In this document: positions 60,895 through 64,000 of the stretch, piece after piece
How the letters are laid out: each line of letters begins with the position of its first letter
Numbering within the stretch: the first letter of the stretch is position 1
Source of the DNA: Candidatus Saccharimonadota bacterium
GTDB taxonomy: Bacteria; Patescibacteriota; Saccharimonadia; Saccharimonadales; Saccharimonadaceae
Direction of reading: 5' to 3'
DNA length: 64,000 bases
Assembly (NCBI GenBank): GCA_017514805.1
Contig: JAFWIP010000002.1
Span: forward strand, 62,001 to 126,000
Notes under the pieces: model-generated
The model's database searches: none
Seen by the model: the letters and a program-made list of their open reading frames with translations, nothing else
Told to the model about the DNA's origin: nothing
Position numbers and translations under genes: made by a program

Positions 60895-61467
60895 CTATTT
60901 GTCAATGCGCGGTTCGGTGAGCATGAGGAGCGCAAAGAATGCGTAGAGATAAGCTGATTCAAACCAGAGAATTAGGTCCATGAAATATGGCACGCGCAAT
61001 ACGTCTGAAATGCAGAAATAAACTGAGTATGCCGTAAAGAGTAGCGCGAAGCATGTTGCGAATTTGTTTTGCGCTTTCGCAATCGATAGCAAGCTGATTA
61101 GCGCAATGTCGACAAACATGACGCCGGCAAAGAATTTATGAATGACGGCTGGCATGCTCTCGTCTGGAACATGTGGGCTGATTGAAAGCGCCATGAACGC
61201 GATGACGAAAACGTACATCAGCATTCTCCATAAGAAACCACGATTCTTTGCGCGCGTGAGTAGATAGTTTACTATTAGTACAACGATTGCCATGTTGCCA
61301 GCGCAAAAGATTAGTGAGCTCCACCAATTCAAGCCGACGTAGCGACTGATCGTGAGCGATGCGTCACCCGCGCGCCCATCGAATAGCCAATACCAGCCAA
61401 TCAGGCCGACGTACTCGGCGATAAATATTAGTAGGGAAATAAATAAGAGATTTTTGCGCTTCTTCAT
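60895..61467 (-). CDS. Six-helix membrane protein
   Basis: A 190-residue membrane protein with about six helices and a conserved-looking loop ISPHVPDESMPAVIHKFFAG. The pattern resembles the DUF998/Frag1-like group, whose function is not established. The start at 61467 (MKKRKNLLF) follows a CATAAT box by six bases. An in-frame start 48 bases upstream would place the promoter inside the gene. It is divergent from the sugar-transferase leader. Confidence 0.7.
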   Translation of the reverse strand: MKKRKNLLFISLLIFIAEYVGLIGWYWLFDGRAGDASLTISRYVGLNWWSSLIFCAGNMAIVVLIVNYLLTRAKNRGFLWRMLMYVFVIAFMALSISPHVPDESMPAVIHKFFAGVMFVDIALISLLSIAKAQNKFATCFALLFTAYSVYFCISDVLRVPYFMDLILWFESAYLYAFFALLMLTEPRIDK

Positions 61468-61539
61468 GAGTATATTATGGCATATCAATGAGCTGATCGC
61501 TATTTTTTTTGACAATTCTGAAAAACTCTGTGAAAGCTA

Positions 61540-61568
61540 TTGACGAAAACAGAGAAAGATGCTAGAAT
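61540..61568 (+). promoter_or_regulatory. Promoter of the sugar-transferase gene
   Basis: TTGACG (61540-61545), a 17-base spacer, then TAGAAT (61563-61568). Unlike most promoters here, it lies about 100 bases before the chosen start codon. Confidence 0.7.
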
Positions 61569-61574
61569 AACAAC

Positions 61575-61671
61575 AATAGTTTCTATGGGTGGGAGGTACA
61601 TAGAACGACCCGTCGAAAAACGACGGCGTTTTTTGTACCAGGCGGACCGAAACTTCCGCCAGAAAGTGTGT
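61575..61671 (+). ncRNA. Structured leader with attenuator-like hairpin
   Basis: Three consecutive hairpins: TTCTATG (61581-61587) with CATAGAA (61599-61605); CCGTCG (61610-61615) with CGACGG (61621-61626), followed by six T's (61629-61634); and GGCGGA (61641-61646) with TCCGCC (61655-61660). GGTACA (61595-61600) can pair instead with TGTACC (61634-61639), which would trap the T-run. The second hairpin plus T-run looks like an intrinsic terminator inside a 5' leader, so transcription attenuation or a riboswitch is plausible. The ligand or signal is unknown. Confidence 0.6.
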
Positions 61672-62394
61672 ATGAGCGTAGATACCAGAACCATAGAAAA
61701 CGAACAAAACCTAACGACCGCCTCCATCAAAACCGCGAGCATTTTTACGACGCTCCGGACTTTTTGCTATCGCTTCACGAAGCGCGCCTTTGATATCGTG
61801 TTCGGGCTTGTAGGCTCACTCGCAGTATTTCCGCTCGCAATCTTCGTTAAAATCGGCAACATGGTTACTGGCGATTTTGCGCCGCTTTTCTATAGCACGA
61901 AACGCGTTGGTAAGAATGGAAAACAATTCAATTTCATTAAGTTCCGCAGTATGGTTGTGACGATGGATGGCAAATCCGCCGAGGCTTTGCTTGAAGAAAC
62001 ACTCGATTCCGACCCAACTCTTCGTGAGCAATGGGAGAAATATCGCAAGCTCGACCACGATCCACGCATCACGAAGATGGGTGCCTTTATTCGTAATACG
62101 AGCATCGACGAGTTTCCGCAATTTTGGAGTGTCTTGAAAGGCGACATGAGTATCATTGGTCCACGTCCGCTTATGGTCGGTGAACTTGATGAACATGATG
62201 GCGACCACGATCGCTATGAAGCGGTTCGCCCGGGCATTACTGGCTGGTGGGCTGCTAACGGTCGCAGCAAATTGAGCTACGACAAGCGTCTCGAACTTGA
62301 GTATTGGTATGCAGAATACGCATCGCTCAAGGTTGACCTGAAGATTATCTGGCGCACCATCCGCACGGTTATCCTAAAAGAGGGGAGTAAATAA
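61672..62394 (+). CDS. Undecaprenyl-phosphate sugar phosphotransferase, short form
   Basis: A 240-residue enzyme with the bacterial sugar-transferase domain only: a membrane hairpin (about 30-60), KFRSMVVTMDGKSAE, FIRNTSIDEFPQFWSVLKGD, IIGPRPLMVGE, GITGWWAANGRSKLSYD, and LEYWYAEYASLKVDLKI at the end. It starts the build-up of an envelope glycan by loading a sugar phosphate onto undecaprenyl phosphate. I use the ATG at 61672, since earlier in-frame starts lie in the promoter and terminator hairpin. It is followed one base later by the glycosyltransferase gene. Confidence 0.88.
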   Translation: MSVDTRTIENEQNLTTASIKTASIFTTLRTFCYRFTKRAFDIVFGLVGSLAVFPLAIFVKIGNMVTGDFAPLFYSTKRVGKNGKQFNFIKFRSMVVTMDGKSAEALLEETLDSDPTLREQWEKYRKLDHDPRITKMGAFIRNTSIDEFPQFWSVLKGDMSIIGPRPLMVGELDEHDGDHDRYEAVRPGITGWWAANGRSKLSYDKRLELEYWYAEYASLKVDLKIIWRTIRTVILKEGSK

Positions 62395-62395
62395 T

Positions 62396-64000
62396 ATGGC
62401 GGGTGGGAAGAAAAAACCAATTGTTGTTGCTCAAATCATGGGCAAGATGAACGGCGGCGGCGTCGAAGCGGTAATCATGAATTACTATCGCCATATTGAT
62501 CGCACGAAAATCCAATTCGACTTTATTTGCGACGAAGACTCTACTAATATCCCATACGAAGAGATCGAGAAACTTGGCGGCAAGGTTATTTTATGTCCGC
62601 CATATCAAAAACTTCATAAGTATATGAAGTTTCTTGAAAATCTTTTCGTGAGAAAAAAGTATCGCATTATTCACTCGAATATAAACACACTTTCCGTCTT
62701 TCCGCTCAAAGCCGCCAAGAAAGCTGGCGTACCAGTAAGGATTGCGCATAGTCACAATACGAGTAATCCACGCGAAATTAAACGCAATTTAGTCAAAAAC
62801 GTTCTACGCAAATTCAGCAAAAAATATGCGACAGATTATTTTGCATGTTCGGAGGCTGCTGGTCGTTATCAATTCGGTGACAAAGCATTTGACGAAGGTA
62901 AAGTTAAGATTATTCCGAACGCAATCAACATAGAGAAGTTTAAGTATGATCCAGATGCACGCAAAAAACTACGCAAAGAAATCGGCATTAAAGATAGCGA
63001 TTTTGTTATCGGTCACGTCGGAGCTTTTCGAAGGCAAAAGAATCATACATTTTTAATCGATGTATTCGCAGAGGTTAAAAAGGAGCGCAAAAACGCGAAG
63101 CTAATTCTCGTCGGCCAAGGTCCACTCCGTGAAGAAATTGAAGAAAAAGTTAAGAAGCTCGGACTCGAAAAAGACGTGTTCTTCCTAGGGCAGCGAAACG
63201 ATACGAATAAGCTTTACTCGGTATTTGATGTTTTTTGCTTGCCAAGCTTATATGAAGGTTTTGGCGTAGTAACAATAGAAGCATGTGCTGCAGAAAGAAA
63301 TGTAATATTAAGTGAGCATGTTCCGCGAAATAAAGTACTAGTTGGAGCTCAATATAAAAAATTAAAAATAAAAGAATGGACCAATGCTCTAAATACAATA
63401 GCAATTTCGAACAACGCAAAAAGGTTGATTAATGCAGAAGACTACAACTTGGAAATACAATCGAAGAATATCGAAAAAAAATACATAGATAAATATATCA
63501 ATAGAATAATTGTATTTTGCGAAAAATGGCAAAATGGTGGAATTGAGTCATATTTATCAAAAACATTACCGCGCATCGGAAACGAGAATAAAATAACGCT
63601 CGTAATAGGACAAAAAGAAACAACTATCTACGACAAGTATATAGGTTGCGACAATATAACTACGCATACACTACACGAAGTAATTAACAACCCAATTAAG
63701 AGAACAGTAGTAAACTTTGCTTCATTCAGGAAATACATAAAAAATGAAAAAAATGCAGTAGTATATATAAATATCTATAATTCTTTAGGTCAAATATATG
63801 CCCTAATGGCGCATAAAAATAAAAAGGTACTTATACATGCGCACAATAATGGAATTGACGCGAATAACGACAGGCTACACATAAAAAGAATAGCGAACAG
63901 TATGGCAAAACTGCTTCTTGGAAAAGGAAGATATGAGTATCTAGCGTGTTCGCATGAAGCAGCGGAATTTTGTTATAGAAAAAAGTACGCAAATAGGTCA
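62396..64000 (+). CDS. Tandem double GT4 glycosyltransferase, 3' end beyond the window
   Basis: One uninterrupted frame of 535 codons with no stop before the window ends. The first GT-B unit (about 1-330) has NGGGVEAVIMNYYRHID, IAHSHNTSNPREIK, VGAFRRQKNHTFLIDVF and LPSLYEGFGVVTIEA (with the E-x7-E motif). It lacks the usual full C-terminal end of a GT4 enzyme. A second unit begins near residue 365 (FCEKWQNGGIESYLSK, IHAHNNGIDANN, YLACSHEAAEF), resembling the N-terminal half of another GT4. GC content and codon choice change abruptly near 63250 (GCC/CGC to AGA/ATA), so the gene is a mosaic. Confidence 0.85.
   Translation, partial: MAGGKKKPIVVAQIMGKMNGGGVEAVIMNYYRHIDRTKIQFDFICDEDSTNIPYEEIEKLGGKVILCPPYQKLHKYMKFLENLFVRKKYRIIHSNINTLSVFPLKAAKKAGVPVRIAHSHNTSNPREIKRNLVKNVLRKFSKKYATDYFACSEAAGRYQFGDKAFDEGKVKIIPNAINIEKFKYDPDARKKLRKEIGIKDSDFVIGHVGAFRRQKNHTFLIDVFAEVKKERKNAKLILVGQGPLREEIEEKVKKLGLEKDVFFLGQRNDTNKLYSVFDVFCLPSLYEGFGVVTIEACAAERNVILSEHVPRNKVLVGAQYKKLKIKEWTNALNTIAISNNAKRLINAEDYNLEIQSKNIEKKYIDKYINRIIVFCEKWQNGGIESYLSKTLPRIGNENKITLVIGQKETTIYDKYIGCDNITTHTLHEVINNPIKRTVVNFASFRKYIKNEKNAVVYINIYNSLGQIYALMAHKNKKVLIHAHNNGIDANNDRLHIKRIANSMAKLLLGKGRYEYLACSHEAAEFCYRKKYANRS

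Noticed and set aside
61540..61671. Possible earlier start of the sugar transferase (TTG at 61540 or ATG at 61585)
   Set aside because: TTG 61540 is the -35 box itself. The stretch after 61585 contains a terminator-like hairpin and encodes no conserved residues.

Overview
This 64-kb window looks like part of the chromosome of a Patescibacteria/CPR bacterium, most probably Candidatus Saccharibacteria (TM7). This is inferred from gene content: a Gram-positive-like cell-surface gene set, a long row of small VirB2-like pilin genes beside VirB6/PrgI/VirB4 genes, an LGFP-repeat wall-binding protein, and large lineage-type proteins that I can describe but not name. UGA ends several genes here, so the code is standard and not the UGA=Gly code of some relatives. 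No 16S rRNA gene lies in the window, so the assignment cannot be proven from it.

Layout. 0-7 kb: groES end, groEL, and a 1586-residue LPXTG-type repeat surface protein. 7-13 kb: small membrane proteins, tRNA-Ser(GCT), an hsp20 gene, a comF gene with an in-frame TGA, and seven pilin-like genes. 13-26 kb: a forward type IV secretion operon (VirB6-like, PrgI, a TraC-like domain, VirB4 ATPase, a large membrane protein, a three-domain wall hydrolase, a PEGA-like protein). 25.7-31.8 kb: the replication-origin neighbourhood recF-dnaN-dnaA // rpmH-rnpA-yidC-khpB, with DnaA-box-like sites on both sides of dnaA. 32-38.5 kb: LCP ligase, RNase H, CYTH protein, S20 with a histone-like tail, a degenerate DHH-like protein, a GDPD-like protein, tRNA-Pro(TGG). 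38.6-48 kb: a polysaccharide cluster (galE, wzz-like, GT2, flippase, glf, EpsG-like) and the LGFP-repeat protein. 48-51 kb: a second copy of the large secretion-associated membrane protein. 51-54.6 kb: a Thr-Glu-repeat lipoprotein, dus, a hydrolase, and a small HTH-like gene between mirror-image motif arrays. 54.6-64 kb: glycosyltransferases, two initiating sugar transferases, a LexA-type DNA-binding protein, a CDF transporter, three unidentified genes, and a chimeric double glycosyltransferase that runs off the end.

How it fits together. The window describes a small bacterium equipped to touch and modify another cell. It has a simplified Gram-positive-style type IV apparatus with many pilin variants and a built-in wall-degrading enzyme, adhesins with expandable repeats (one carrying repeats known to bind actinobacterial walls), and a galactofuranose-capable envelope polysaccharide. 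A striking recurrent feature is promoter placement. Many operon-leading genes have a TATAAT-like box ending only 6-10 bases before the ATG, which implies leaderless or nearly leaderless mRNAs, while many downstream genes have Shine-Dalgarno sites. No gene-free stretch exceeds about 260 bases.
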